DNA from: JAQBQB01 sp963736315
Lineage (GTDB): Bacteria; Gemmatimonadota; Gemmatimonadetes; Gemmatimonadales; Gemmatimonadaceae
Length of the DNA: 64,000 nt
Direction of reading: 5' to 3'
Assembly: GCA_963736315.1 (NCBI GenBank)
Contig: CAVTOB010000003.1
Coordinates: 62,001 to 126,000, forward strand
Made by a program: the position numbers and the translations under genes. Shown here in pieces: positions 54,521 through 62,880 of this stretch; within the stretch, counting starts at the first letter, position 1, and each line of letters begins with the position of its first letter. The notes beneath the pieces were generated by a model, which was not told where the DNA came from, made no database searches, and worked only from the letters and a program-made list of their open reading frames with translations.

Positions 54521-54702
54521 AGATCGGCACCCATCATTGGTTGGCACGAGCCGCCGCCTGAGTCGTTGCGGCGAGCGCCAGGCTGTTTTCGTTCAGCACC
54601 TCCCCGCGGTCCGATCTGTTCGATCATGCGCTCGCGCAGCCGAGACCGCCCGATGAATGTGCTTACGGAGCGACGCCAGAGTTCAACGAGGAATGCTCGC
54701 CA

Positions 54703-55887
54703 ATGAAACAATCGCATGCGCAACGCGTGCACCTCTCATACTTGGATGCTGCGCGATTGTCCCAGGATCGCCATTCGAAGAGCGACGTGCGCCGGGCAGA
54801 ATCGGACGCTGAGGAGATGGTGAAGCTGGCTTTGGCGCTCTTTGGCGAGGTGTCAGTCATGGCCCACGAGGTTCTGGACATTCCTGCGCTACGAGCGGGG
54901 AGGTTGCGACCGTTGCTCGAGGGTAGAAATGCTCGACTCTCCGTCGTCGGCTGGCAAGATACCTTCAGCAAAACACTGTGCTACAACCTGCGGCGGCATG
55001 GCGAAAATGCCTTCATCTTCGATTCGGTTCGCGAAGGCGCGGCTGCCGCGCAAGAATGGTCTCGGATCGCAGCCGACCTGGTTAACAAGTCCGACGCGGA
55101 GGTTCTGCGTGCCGCACAGGACTTTGAACCATACCAGGAAATAGTCTCGGCCTTTGAGTCACTGGCCAGAGTAGCGGTGTTGCTGGCATCTCCAGATGTA
55201 CCCGAGTTGCACGCAGTCATGAGTCAGGTCGGTCCCTTAATGACGGGGGTTGCGCAGCCGCCTAGGGGCTGGCCACGTAGCTTGTCGGAAGCACACCACT
55301 TGGGTCGGGATCTACACGGCGACACCACGGACGACTTTAATGCATTCCTAGCGCCCTATGAGTTTGCGTCACGGATTCGCTATTCAGCACTCACCGAGGC
55401 CATCCCGTTTCTCGACTGCAAGCGAGTGGAAGACGGCGGAGAGAGTATCGAGGATGCCCCACTGATACGCGCCACGATAAGCGGCGATCTGAAATCGTTC
55501 ATTTTTTACGAGGATAAGTATAGAGTCTTGGCCTCGTTTCGATCGAGATTGCGGTCGGTTGCAATCCCAGAATTCCTATACATTGTGGATGATCCCGTAA
55601 TTGAACGACTTCGAGCGGATGCTTGGGCGGCTGTCGACCAACAGATGACCGGGACCGAACGGCTGCTCAACGGGATTCTGGAACAGCTCGACGCACGGCT
55701 TCCTTCCGCTGACTTGGACGAAAAGCCTCAGTCGGGAAGCGTGGGAGCGTTCGGCGTGACCATCCCGAAAGAGTGGCTATCGCTTCCCGTGGTGCGTTAT
55801 TTTGGCAGGCGGCGGCGAGCTGCAATGCACGAAGTCGTTTCATACACGGGAGCGAAGCAAGAGCGCCGATCGCCCGCGCCCAAATGA
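54703..55887 (+). CDS. Unknown protein of the defence island
   Basis: 394 residues, no signal peptide or membrane helix. It is mainly helical at the N-terminus (VRRAESDAEEMVKLALALFG) and has central segments LSVVGWQDTFSKTLCYNLRR, AVLLASPDVPELHAVMSQVG and EFASRIRYSALTEAIPFLDC, and a basic C-terminus (VVRYFGRRRRAAMHEVVSYT). No known domain or catalytic motif is recognised. Codon use is less GC-biased than in the flanking core genes. It lies between an IS3 remnant and the convergent restriction genes, so a mobile or defence role is possible but only by position. Confidence 0.7.
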   Translation: MKQSHAQRVHLSYLDAARLSQDRHSKSDVRRAESDAEEMVKLALALFGEVSVMAHEVLDIPALRAGRLRPLLEGRNARLSVVGWQDTFSKTLCYNLRRHGENAFIFDSVREGAAAAQEWSRIAADLVNKSDAEVLRAAQDFEPYQEIVSAFESLARVAVLLASPDVPELHAVMSQVGPLMTGVAQPPRGWPRSLSEAHHLGRDLHGDTTDDFNAFLAPYEFASRIRYSALTEAIPFLDCKRVEDGGESIEDAPLIRATISGDLKSFIFYEDKYRVLASFRSRLRSVAIPEFLYIVDDPVIERLRADAWAAVDQQMTGTERLLNGILEQLDARLPSADLDEKPQSGSVGAFGVTIPKEWLSLPVVRYFGRRRRAAMHEVVSYTGAKQERRSPAPK

Positions 55888-56027
55888 AGTCGTGCCCCGC
55901 TCAGGCAGCAAGCGATTCCCGCTTGAAGTAGATGCTCTGGCTGAAGATCCCGGCCGGCTCACGCAGCTCAGGCCTCGGGCTGTCAATACGCGATACAGTT
56001 GAACCGGCGCTGGCAGCTAGCCGATGC

Positions 56028-56885
56028 TCATCCCATTGGGAATCGTGCAGCGTACGATCCTATCAGCCGGTTCACCAGCGAATCGTAACCGAGTACATCG
56101 CCGCCGTCTGGCGCGTCCCCGCCCTCGACAAGCCTCACCGGACTCTTGTTGTCATTGGCACAGTCAAGGACAATGACGCCGATCGCGTCGAACCCGGGGC
56201 CGGCGGCGGCGGCGCGGCGTGGCAAGCTTCGCATGTGTTCAACGGTCAGGCGCAGCTGGCGCGGCTGATCGTGCTTCGAGACTCGAAAGGGCACTCCGTC
56301 GGCGAGGTTCAGGTTAGCCGTAGGGCTAACAAAGGTCGCGGCCGCGTTGATGATCACCAGGCCCGCGGCGAGAGCGTCACTCGTGTCTCCGTGAACGATC
56401 GCTTGACTGCTCGCTAGCTCATCGTAGAGCCGGGGGCGGGCCTTCGAGAACTCAGTCATCGCCGCCTTTGCTTCCAGCGCGATTCGGACGGCGCCGACCG
56501 GTCGCGTTTCCACATTGGGGAGCGACCGGAGAATGAGACTCTCGTCGGGCGTCAGCTCGATCCCGTACGAAGTGACAAGGTCATGAAATCGCACGGATCG
56601 CTTCGGTGGAGGCGACCCGGCTTTCGGTTGGCAGATCACCAAATCAAGCGCCTTCTTCTTGCCGTTGGTGTAGTTCGTCATCACATGATTGATGCCGAAC
56701 ACGAGCTTTCCCGACATGGCGTGGTCGCGCATCAGCGGTGAGTGCTGGAGGAGATCGAACAGGACGCCCCAGCAAGCGACCTTCGAATGGTGGTCACTGC
56801 GCGGGTGGTATTGCCACGGCGGCGTACCGGCCCGCCTGACGCGCGGAACGGTCATGGTCCGCGCGAGAATGGACGGTCCGTTCAC
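56028..56885 (-). CDS. Candidate type II restriction endonuclease (PD-(D/E)XK-like)
   Basis: 285 residues from GTG 56885, 21 bases after the vsr gene. It carries an acidic-core pattern fitting a PD-(D/E)XK nuclease: KKALDLVICQPKAG (Asp) and VRIALEAKAAMTEFSKARPR (E-x-K), with helices that follow as in many type II enzymes (RLYDELASSQAIVHGDTSDA). With the methyltransferase and Vsr genes upstream on the same strand it completes a usual restriction-modification set. The family cannot be named, and its recognition site would be that of the methyltransferase. The nuclease call is mainly from context plus the D...EAK motif. Confidence 0.6.
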   Translation of the reverse strand: MNGPSILARTMTVPRVRRAGTPPWQYHPRSDHHSKVACWGVLFDLLQHSPLMRDHAMSGKLVFGINHVMTNYTNGKKKALDLVICQPKAGSPPPKRSVRFHDLVTSYGIELTPDESLILRSLPNVETRPVGAVRIALEAKAAMTEFSKARPRLYDELASSQAIVHGDTSDALAAGLVIINAAATFVSPTANLNLADGVPFRVSKHDQPRQLRLTVEHMRSLPRRAAAAGPGFDAIGVIVLDCANDNKSPVRLVEGGDAPDGGDVLGYDSLVNRLIGSYAARFPMG

Positions 56886-56906
56886 GCCGATAGCTCGGGC
56901 TCGGTC

Positions 56907-57398
56907 CTACCTCTCTGCGGAACGACTCCCTCGGATGCCCGAGGAATTGCCAGCCGACTTGCGACGCGTGAAAGCTGCGAACCGTTGCCCAAGTTTTCGC
57001 TCCAGACGGCGAGGGTCCTCGGTCTCACATTCCCATATAATGAAGACCGAATAGCCCATCCTGCGCAATTGTCTCTCCTTACGTGCGTCTCGTCTCACGT
57101 TTTCCTGGAACTTGGCCCTCCATGTCGCTCGATTGCGGGCTGGCGTTGTCGAGCGCGCGCAACCGGGGTGCCGATGCCAGAAACAACCGTGTACGAAAAT
57201 CGCCCATCGATCCGCTTGGCTGACAATATCGGGCGATCCCGGAAGATCCTGTTTCGCGGCGCCGTACCGGACGCGAATGGCACGTAGTGCACGTCGAACC
57301 GCAAGCTCTGGAGTCGTCGCATGCTGCCGGATTCCGGCCATGCGCCGAGAGGTCATGATGTCGGTTGTGAATCCTCTCCGACCGCGCAAGAGCGTCAC
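56907..57398 (-). CDS. vsr: Very short patch repair endonuclease
   Basis: 163 residues from a GTG at 57398 that overlaps the methyltransferase stop (GTGA). The Vsr signatures are clear: MAGIRQHATTPELAVRRALR, LPGSPDIV with the catalytic Asp, FVHGCFWHRHPGCARSTTPA with zinc-binding His/Cys, FQENVRRDARKERQLRRMGY and VFIIWECE. Vsr nicks T-G mismatches that arise when 5-methylcytosine deaminates, which is why it travels with cytosine-5 methyltransferases. It is translationally coupled to the methyltransferase and is followed by the restriction endonuclease candidate. Confidence 0.93.
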   Translation of the reverse strand: MTLLRGRRGFTTDIMTSRRMAGIRQHATTPELAVRRALRAIRVRYGAAKQDLPGSPDIVSQADRWAIFVHGCFWHRHPGCARSTTPARNRATWRAKFQENVRRDARKERQLRRMGYSVFIIWECETEDPRRLERKLGQRFAAFTRRKSAGNSSGIRGSRSAER

Positions 57399-58654
57399 GC
57401 TACGACCGGCGCTCGCTCCATCGCAGCGACATGAGCCTCGACAGCATCCAGGAACCCCTCGGGGAACCGGAGAGAGCTAGTTCGCGCTCGGCTGAGAAAT
57501 CCGAGCGCCGCGCGATGAGAAAGCTTGACCGTCGGGAATTGCAGGAAATCAGTGAGCGAGCGCGATTCGATTCGAACGGGCCACGTACTGCGGTCCACCG
57601 CGAAGCGCTGGCCGGGCTCGAGAGACCAGGCCGCCCGCGGCCATGGAGCACCGCGCTCGAGCGGGAAGTCAGTCGTCGGCTGGTATTCGCCAGGTGACCG
57701 AAGTCGAGTTCCGATCCACGTCGCCACGTCTACCGTCACTGCATTGCCCACCAGTTTCCAGCGCAGGCCTGGTCGGGCAACCTTCAAAGCGGGGCTCGTC
57801 CAGTCGACTGGAAAGCCCTGAAGCCGTTCACCATCTCGTATATCCGGCTTTACGATCGACCCGTCCGGGAGCCAGATCGCCGGCGGCGACGCAATTCCAA
57901 TGGTTGATCCACCTTTTAGCGTGGGTATCGCGTCCACCGCCCAACCAAGGCCGCGAATGCCTTCGGTCCAATAGAAACCGTTCGCCTTGCCTCTGAATGA
58001 TGGCGTCGGCGGAGGCCCCACTTCGTCGGCAAGAATGACGGATCGTGGATCCCCAACGTCTGGCAAACATGCGACCAGGTACACTCGTTCCCGACGCTGA
58101 GGCAGGCCGAACGCTCTACTGTCGATGACGCGATAGGCCCACGAATAGCCCAAGCTCTCTAATTCGTTCAGGACGTACCGCAGAGCTTCACCCTTTGCGA
58201 GCGAGAGCATGAAGCTGACGTTCTCGAGAAGAACCCACGGCACGCGCTGCTCACGAAGCAATCTGAAGACGTGGCTGACCAAACCGGACTGGCTGCCGCT
58301 GATGCCCGCGGTCTTGCCCGCCTGAGATAAATCCTGACACGGAAAACCCGCGGCGATGAGCGTCGTCTCGTCGGGTAGGACCTTCAGCGTCGTCACGTCC
58401 GAGACGAGGTGCCGCCGCGGGAATTGCGTCTCGAGCACGGCGCGGGCGGAAGGCTCGATCTCGCACAACATCGTGGCCTCATGTCCGGCGCGGGAGAGTC
58501 CAAGCTCGATCCCGCCGATTCCGGCGAAGAGGCCAGCTACGCGATGCTGTTGAGGCGCACTCGCGGGCGGACGGTTTGAATTCCGACGCTCGTTCATCGG
58601 GCCAAAAATGTCGTACTGTGAAACGGCGCCCTTGCGCTCAGATCCAGAAAACAT
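57395..58654 (-). CDS. DNA (cytosine-5-)-methyltransferase
   Basis: 419 residues with all main cytosine-5 methyltransferase motifs: I AGLFAGIGGIELGLSRAG, IV AAGFPCQDLSQAGK with the catalytic Cys, VI VLLENVSFML, VIII GLPQRRERVYLVA, and X WKLVGNAVTVDVATWIG. The target-recognition region lies between about residues 215 and 300. A long extra C-terminal domain of about 110 residues follows motif X. The start could be 58654 or ATG 58597. The 14-base palindrome at 58672-58685 lies just upstream and may be an operator. It is the first gene of the methyltransferase-vsr-nuclease set. Confidence 0.92.
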   Translation of the reverse strand: MFSGSERKGAVSQYDIFGPMNERRNSNRPPASAPQQHRVAGLFAGIGGIELGLSRAGHEATMLCEIEPSARAVLETQFPRRHLVSDVTTLKVLPDETTLIAAGFPCQDLSQAGKTAGISGSQSGLVSHVFRLLREQRVPWVLLENVSFMLSLAKGEALRYVLNELESLGYSWAYRVIDSRAFGLPQRRERVYLVACLPDVGDPRSVILADEVGPPPTPSFRGKANGFYWTEGIRGLGWAVDAIPTLKGGSTIGIASPPAIWLPDGSIVKPDIRDGERLQGFPVDWTSPALKVARPGLRWKLVGNAVTVDVATWIGTRLRSPGEYQPTTDFPLERGAPWPRAAWSLEPGQRFAVDRSTWPVRIESRSLTDFLQFPTVKLSHRAALGFLSRARTSSLRFPEGFLDAVEAHVAAMERAPVVA

Positions 58655-58671
58655 CGAAGCCCCGACTCGGT

Positions 58672-58685
58672 TACGCTTAAGCGTA
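58672..58685. promoter_or_regulatory. 14-base perfect palindrome in front of the methyltransferase gene
   Basis: TACGCTTAAGCGTA is fully self-complementary and lies 17 bases upstream of the start at 58654. In restriction-modification loci such sites bind a controller protein or the methyltransferase itself. No controller gene is seen, so self-regulation is the simpler guess. Confidence 0.4.
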
Positions 58686-58816
58686 CGTCGTCGGGAACTC
58701 GGGAACGTCGTCGTTTCATTGCACCACTGCCCATTTGCTCAACGTACCGGATGCCCCATAGGCCGGCCACTAGTTCGGCGTGTGAACAAACACGACGCGC
58801 AAACTGCGCTCTAAAC

Positions 58817-59023
58817 CTATCGATCGTTCCGCCGCAAAAGGTCCGATAGCGAGGAGGCACCCTCGTCTTTCAGCAAATTCTCGAGCTTCATGTCGCTCCG
58901 GTGTCCCCGTGCGAAGTCATCGCCGTACGTCTCGCGCAGGGTACCGACCAGCGTATTCCCGTTCTTCTGGCGAATCTGCCCGTTCTGATCGCGATGCCGC
59001 GCATCAAGTCCTGGCTCTTTCAC
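58817..59023 (-). CDS. Small conserved protein of unknown function
   Basis: 68 residues from a GTG at 59023 with GGAGG four bases upstream. The sequence KEPGLDARHRDQNGQIRQKN, GNTLVGTLRETYGDDFARGH is the pattern of a small hydrophilic family seen in many bacteria (NTL-x-TLRETYG core), with a helical C-terminus (KLENLLKDEGASSLSDLL). No activity is known. It lies just downstream of the nrdJ gene on the same strand, 26 bases apart. Confidence 0.65.
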   Translation of the reverse strand: MKEPGLDARHRDQNGQIRQKNGNTLVGTLRETYGDDFARGHRSDMKLENLLKDEGASSLSDLLRRNDR

Positions 59024-59049
59024 CAATCCTCCCCGTCACAAAAGGCCAC

Positions 59050-61601
59050 TCACCCGCACTCACTAAACCCACACACGTGACACTTCACGCACCCCTCCGC
59101 ATACTCCATCTGCGACCCGCAATCCGGGCACGTCCCGATGAACGCCTCGCTCGACCGATGTAACCCGAACGCCAACTCCGCTTCCGCCGCCGCATTCCCC
59201 TGCGGCCGCATCGCCGCCGGAACCTGGTGCGTCATGCTCGTCGTCATCTCACTCGCGCCCGGCGCCTGACTCGGCGTCCCGCCGCCGGCGTCGGCGGCAT
59301 GAGCTCCTGCTGCACACCCGTCACACGGTCACGGTGCCACTCCTCGATCGCGATGCCGATCGCGTCGGGCACGGAGAGCACCTTGTTTGGACCGAGGCCC
59401 ACCGCGCGATCGCTCGAAATGCCGCGCAGCTGGCGGTGGACCTCGGTAATCGGAATGCCGGATCTCAAAGCCAACGAGATCAATCGGCCCATTGCTTCGG
59501 TATCGGCCATCGCCGAGCCGCCGGCCTTGCCGAGGTTGATGAACACCTCGAACGGCTGACCCTTCTCGTCCTCGGTGATGTTCACGAACATCACGCCGAG
59601 CGGGGTCTCCTTTCTTATGGTAGTGCCGCGGAGCTTGTCCGGACGGCTCCGCTTGGCGCGGCGCTGGAGGTTCTCGGCCTCCACTTCATATAGTTGCCGC
59701 TTGAGACGGTCGATGTCCGCATCCCGCTCGGCGATTGTGCTCTTGAGATCCGCCACGAGCGAACGGTCCTCTTCCCGGCGCGGCGCCGCGTTTTCGCGCG
59801 CTTCCTTGGCCCCGGCGGTCGCGCCCGTGCTCAACACCTGGTTGTCTCGGCTCCCGTCGCGGTAGACCGTGACACCCTTGCATTTCATGTCATACGCGAG
59901 CTCGTAGATCTTGCGAACGTCTTCGACCGTCGCCGTGTGCGCGAAATTGGTTGTCTTGGAAATGGCCGAGTCGCAGTGCTCCTGGAAGGCAGCCTGCATC
60001 TTGATGTGCCACTCGGGGGCGATCGCGTTCGCGGTGACGAAGACGCGCTGCCACTTCTTGGGCACTTCGGGGTGCTCGACCGAGCCGGTCTTGGCGATGC
60101 GCTCCATCAGCTCGTCCGAGTACCAGCCCTCGGACTTGGCGATGGCGACGAAGTCTTCGTTCACGTCGGGCATCATCACGCCGGCCTGGTTGCGCATGAA
60201 CGCAACGGCAAAAAGCGGCTCGAGTCCCGAAGAGCACCCCGCAATGATGGAGATCGTGCCGGTCGGCGCGACCGTCGTGACGTTGCAGTTGCGGAGCAGC
60301 TGCATCGGACGAATGCGCTTTCCGTTCTCATCTCGCGCGCACGTTTCGTCCGGGCCCCAGATGCTCTTCGCCCACTCGGCGAACGGTCCGCGGTCGCCGG
60401 CGAGACGCTCTGATTCCTTGCTTGCTCTCGACGTCGACAAAGTCCATGACCTTGCGGCCGAAGCTCACGCCCGCGGCCGTGTCGTAGGCGATGCCGAGCC
60501 GAACGCACGCGTCGGCGAAGCCCATGACGCCGAGCCCGATGCGGCGGATGCGCTTGGAGAGCGCGTCGATCGCCTCGAGCGGATACTTGTTGACGTCGAT
60601 GATGTTGTCGAGGAAGTGCGTGGAGAGATGGATGTCCGCCTTGAAGGCGTCCCAATCCAGCTTCCCGTCCTTTACATAAAACCCGACGTTGATCGAGCCG
60701 AGGTTGCAGACGTCGTAGGCGAGGAGCGGCTGCTCGCCGCAGGGGTTCGTCGCCTCGTAACGCCCGAGGCTCGGGACCGGGTTGTAGCGGTTGGCTTCGT
60801 CGACGAAGAAGACGCCGGGCTCGCCGGTGCGCCACGCGCCGAGGATCATGCGATCCCAGACCGTGCGCGCGTCGAGCGTGCCAACGACTTTCTTGTTGGA
60901 CGGATCGATGAGATCGTAAGCTCGTGCCCGCCTTCACCGCCTCCATGAACTTCGACGTCACGGCGACGCTGATGTTGAAGTTCGTCACCTGCGTGAGGTC
61001 TTCCTTGCAGGTGATGAACTCGAGGATGTCCGGGTGGTCGACGCGGAGGATGCCCATGTTCGCGCCGCGCCGCGTGCCGCCCTGCTTCACCGCGTCGGTG
61101 GACGCGTCATAGAGCTTCATGAAGGAGACGGGTCCCGACGCCACGCCGGTCGTCGAACGGACCATCGATCCCTTGGCGCGCAGGCGCGAGAACGAGAAGC
61201 CGGTGCCGCCGCCCGACTGATGGATGAGCGCCATGGCGCTCAGCGTGTCGTAGATGCCGTTCTTGCCGTTGGCGAGTGCGTCTTCGACGGGAAGCACGAA
61301 GCACGCGCTGAGCTGTCCGAGCGGACGGCCGGCGTTCATGAGCGTCGGCGAGTTGGGCTCGAACCGACGCTGCGTCATCAGCGAGTAGAACTGCTTCCGC
61401 GACCTTCTCGACCTGCTTGTCGGTGGCCCCGTAGCGCCGATCCGCTTCCGCGACGACCGTCGCCACGCGCCAGAAGAGATCTTCTGGCTGCTCCACGGGC
61501 TTCCCCTTTTCGTTCTTCACCAGGTAGCGCTTTTCGAGAACGGTGCGCGCATTGGCGGAGAGCAAAACGGGACCCGAGGGCGGGTTGACGGGAATCGGCA
61601 T
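59050..61601 (-). CDS. nrdJ: Vitamin B12-dependent (class II) ribonucleotide reductase (four frameshifts)
   Basis: About 849 residues after frame repair. It reduces ribonucleotides to deoxyribonucleotides using adenosylcobalamin and needs no oxygen. Visible are RRFEPNSPTLMNAGRPLGQL and SACFVLPVEDAL (substrate-site Cys), GGGTGFSFSRLR, EATNPCGEQPLLAYDVCNLG (active-site Cys and Glu), NVTTVAPTGTISIIAGCSSG, and at the end the zinc-ribbon CPDCGSQMEYAEGCVKCHVC. The frame breaks near 61391, 60922 and 60420 (each one base too many) and near 59278 (one too few), yet the protein is conserved across every break. Four errors in an essential gene point to bad consensus sequence. MPIPVNPPSGPVLLS at 61601 follows a GGAG. 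Confidence 0.9.
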
Positions 61602-61846
61602 GTTGACGGGGCTCCGGGGACGGTGCTGATGGCGGCGGCGAAGACAATCGATCGGGGAATCGATTGTAACGGACGGACTTGTCTAGGGTTTACCGCAGGC
61701 AGGAACTGCGGGGCGGCATTCTATTCATGTTCGTGTTTCCACGCCAGTAGTAATGTAAAGGCTGGTGGAAGCAGGAGTTACGAAATGAACATCACAAAGG
61801 AGCGCGGTGGTGTAAGGGGAGGTTGATAAGCGGGGTGAACTGCAGA
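61602..61846. other. Leader region of nrdJ, no gene seen
   Basis: Upstream of nrdJ on the minus strand. No ORF or family-specific motif is seen. A cobalamin riboswitch was looked for, because B12-dependent genes often have one, but no B12-box-like sequence was found. The stretch is lower in GC than its neighbours, as a promoter region would be. Confidence 0.4.
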
Positions 61847-61973
61847 GGTGGACCGGCTGACCGGTGGACCGGTGGACCGGTCCAGCCTTCAGAAAGAGCG
61901 TCAAAGGGCTGTCGATAAACGAGTTGTCATCGTGCTTCTCCGGTCCACCGGTCCACCGGTCCACCGGTCCACC
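61847..61973. repeat. Two opposing arrays of 8-base repeats
   Basis: The left array (61847-61883) repeats GTGGACCG three times plus the variant GCTGACCG. The right array (61940-61973) repeats CGGTCCAC four times, the reverse complement. The arrays are about 57 bases apart and would fold as one long hairpin in RNA or single-stranded DNA. They lie between the end of the gamma-carbonic-anhydrase-like gene and the start of nrdJ, and may end transcription from the former. Confidence 0.6.
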
Positions 61974-62028
61974 CCTGTCATGCTGTCGCGACACTGCTGT
62001 GACGATTTGCCTCCAAACACGTCATGCA

Positions 62029-62505
62029 TCAGGCAGGCCTGTACCGCTTCTGGAGCTCGACGTACGACTGCACCGTCTTTTGTATGCGATCGCGGTCGGC
62101 GTCGGTCGTTTCACGGATGACCTTGCCGGGCACGCCGAGCACGAGCGAGTTGGGCGGGATGAACATTCCTTCGCGACAGACCGCGCCGGCGCCGACGATC
62201 GAGCCGGTGCCGACATGTACACCATTCAAGAGAATCGCGCCCATCGCGATCAGGCAATCGTCTTCGATCGTCGCGCCGTGCACGATCGCGCGATGGCCGA
62301 TCGCCACGCGGTTGCCTATGTGCGTCGGGATGCCATCGTCAACATGAATGACGGTTCCATCCTGCACGTTGCTGTCGTCGCCGATCACGATCGCGTCCGA
62401 GTCGCCGCGAATCACGGCGGTGGGCCACACCGAGACGCGCTTTCCGAGAGTCACGTTGCCGGTGACGATGGCGGCGGGATGGATGAACGCGGTGGGATCG
62501 ATCAC
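62029..62505 (-). CDS. Gamma carbonic anhydrase family (left-handed beta-helix) protein
   Basis: 158 residues from GTG 62505. The hexapeptide-repeat helix shows IDPTAFIHPAAIVTGNVTLG, KRVSVWPTAVIRGDSDAIVI, DDSNVQDGTVIHVDDG and HIGNRVAIGHRAIVHGATIE, with His at the places used for zinc in this family (VIHVDDG, VAIGHRAIVHG). Trimers of this type act as carbonic anhydrases or acyl-transferase-like enzymes. A longer frame up to a TTG at 62634 begins with codons unlike the rest and is less likely. No ribosome site is clear for either start. Confidence 0.8.
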   Translation of the reverse strand: MIDPTAFIHPAAIVTGNVTLGKRVSVWPTAVIRGDSDAIVIGDDSNVQDGTVIHVDDGIPTHIGNRVAIGHRAIVHGATIEDDCLIAMGAILLNGVHVGTGSIVGAGAVCREGMFIPPNSLVLGVPGKVIRETTDADRDRIQKTVQSYVELQKRYRPA

Positions 62506-62640
62506 GGTGGAAGCGAACGATAGCGATCCTGCGCGCGCGCGCAATTTCTTGACAACGAAAATGCGTCGGATAGTGCGGGAAATAACCGTTGACTTTGAAG
62601 CGGAGTTTGCTTCTCGGGGGGAGAGAAAGAACAAAAGCCA

Positions 62641-62729
62641 TCACGCGGATGCGCGCGGATGAACGACAATGGACGCGGATGGAACGTCTCCGCGTGAATC
62701 GCTGTTCAATCCGCGCGCATCCGCGTTGA
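62641..62729. repeat. Inverted repeat built on GCGGATGCGCGCGGAT
   Basis: The left arm 62641-62664 and the right arm 62704-62729 are near-perfect reverse complements over about 24 bases, around a loop of about 40 bases. The sequence type CGCGGATGCGCGCGGAT is like common short intergenic repeats of GC-rich bacteria. There is no gene here. It lies in the space between divergent genes (62505 and 62881). Confidence 0.5.
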
Positions 62730-62880
62730 AGCCTTTGTTTTCGGGCCGCTAGAAAATGGCCAAGTTCGCCAAGTAGTCCTCGAGCTCTTTTCGCGCGGCG
62801 CACGTTTGGTCGTGAGCGCGTCGCGATCAGTGTGCACGGCGTGGATTGCAGGCAACTGCGCCGGACATTATCGTCTGCGC

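Noticed and set aside
61847..61973. CRISPR-like array
   Set aside because: The units are 8 bases, there are no spacers, and the two sets are in opposite orientation.
61602..62028. Cobalamin riboswitch in front of nrdJ
   Set aside because: Expected for a B12-dependent enzyme, but no B12-box-like sequence or matching fold was seen by eye.
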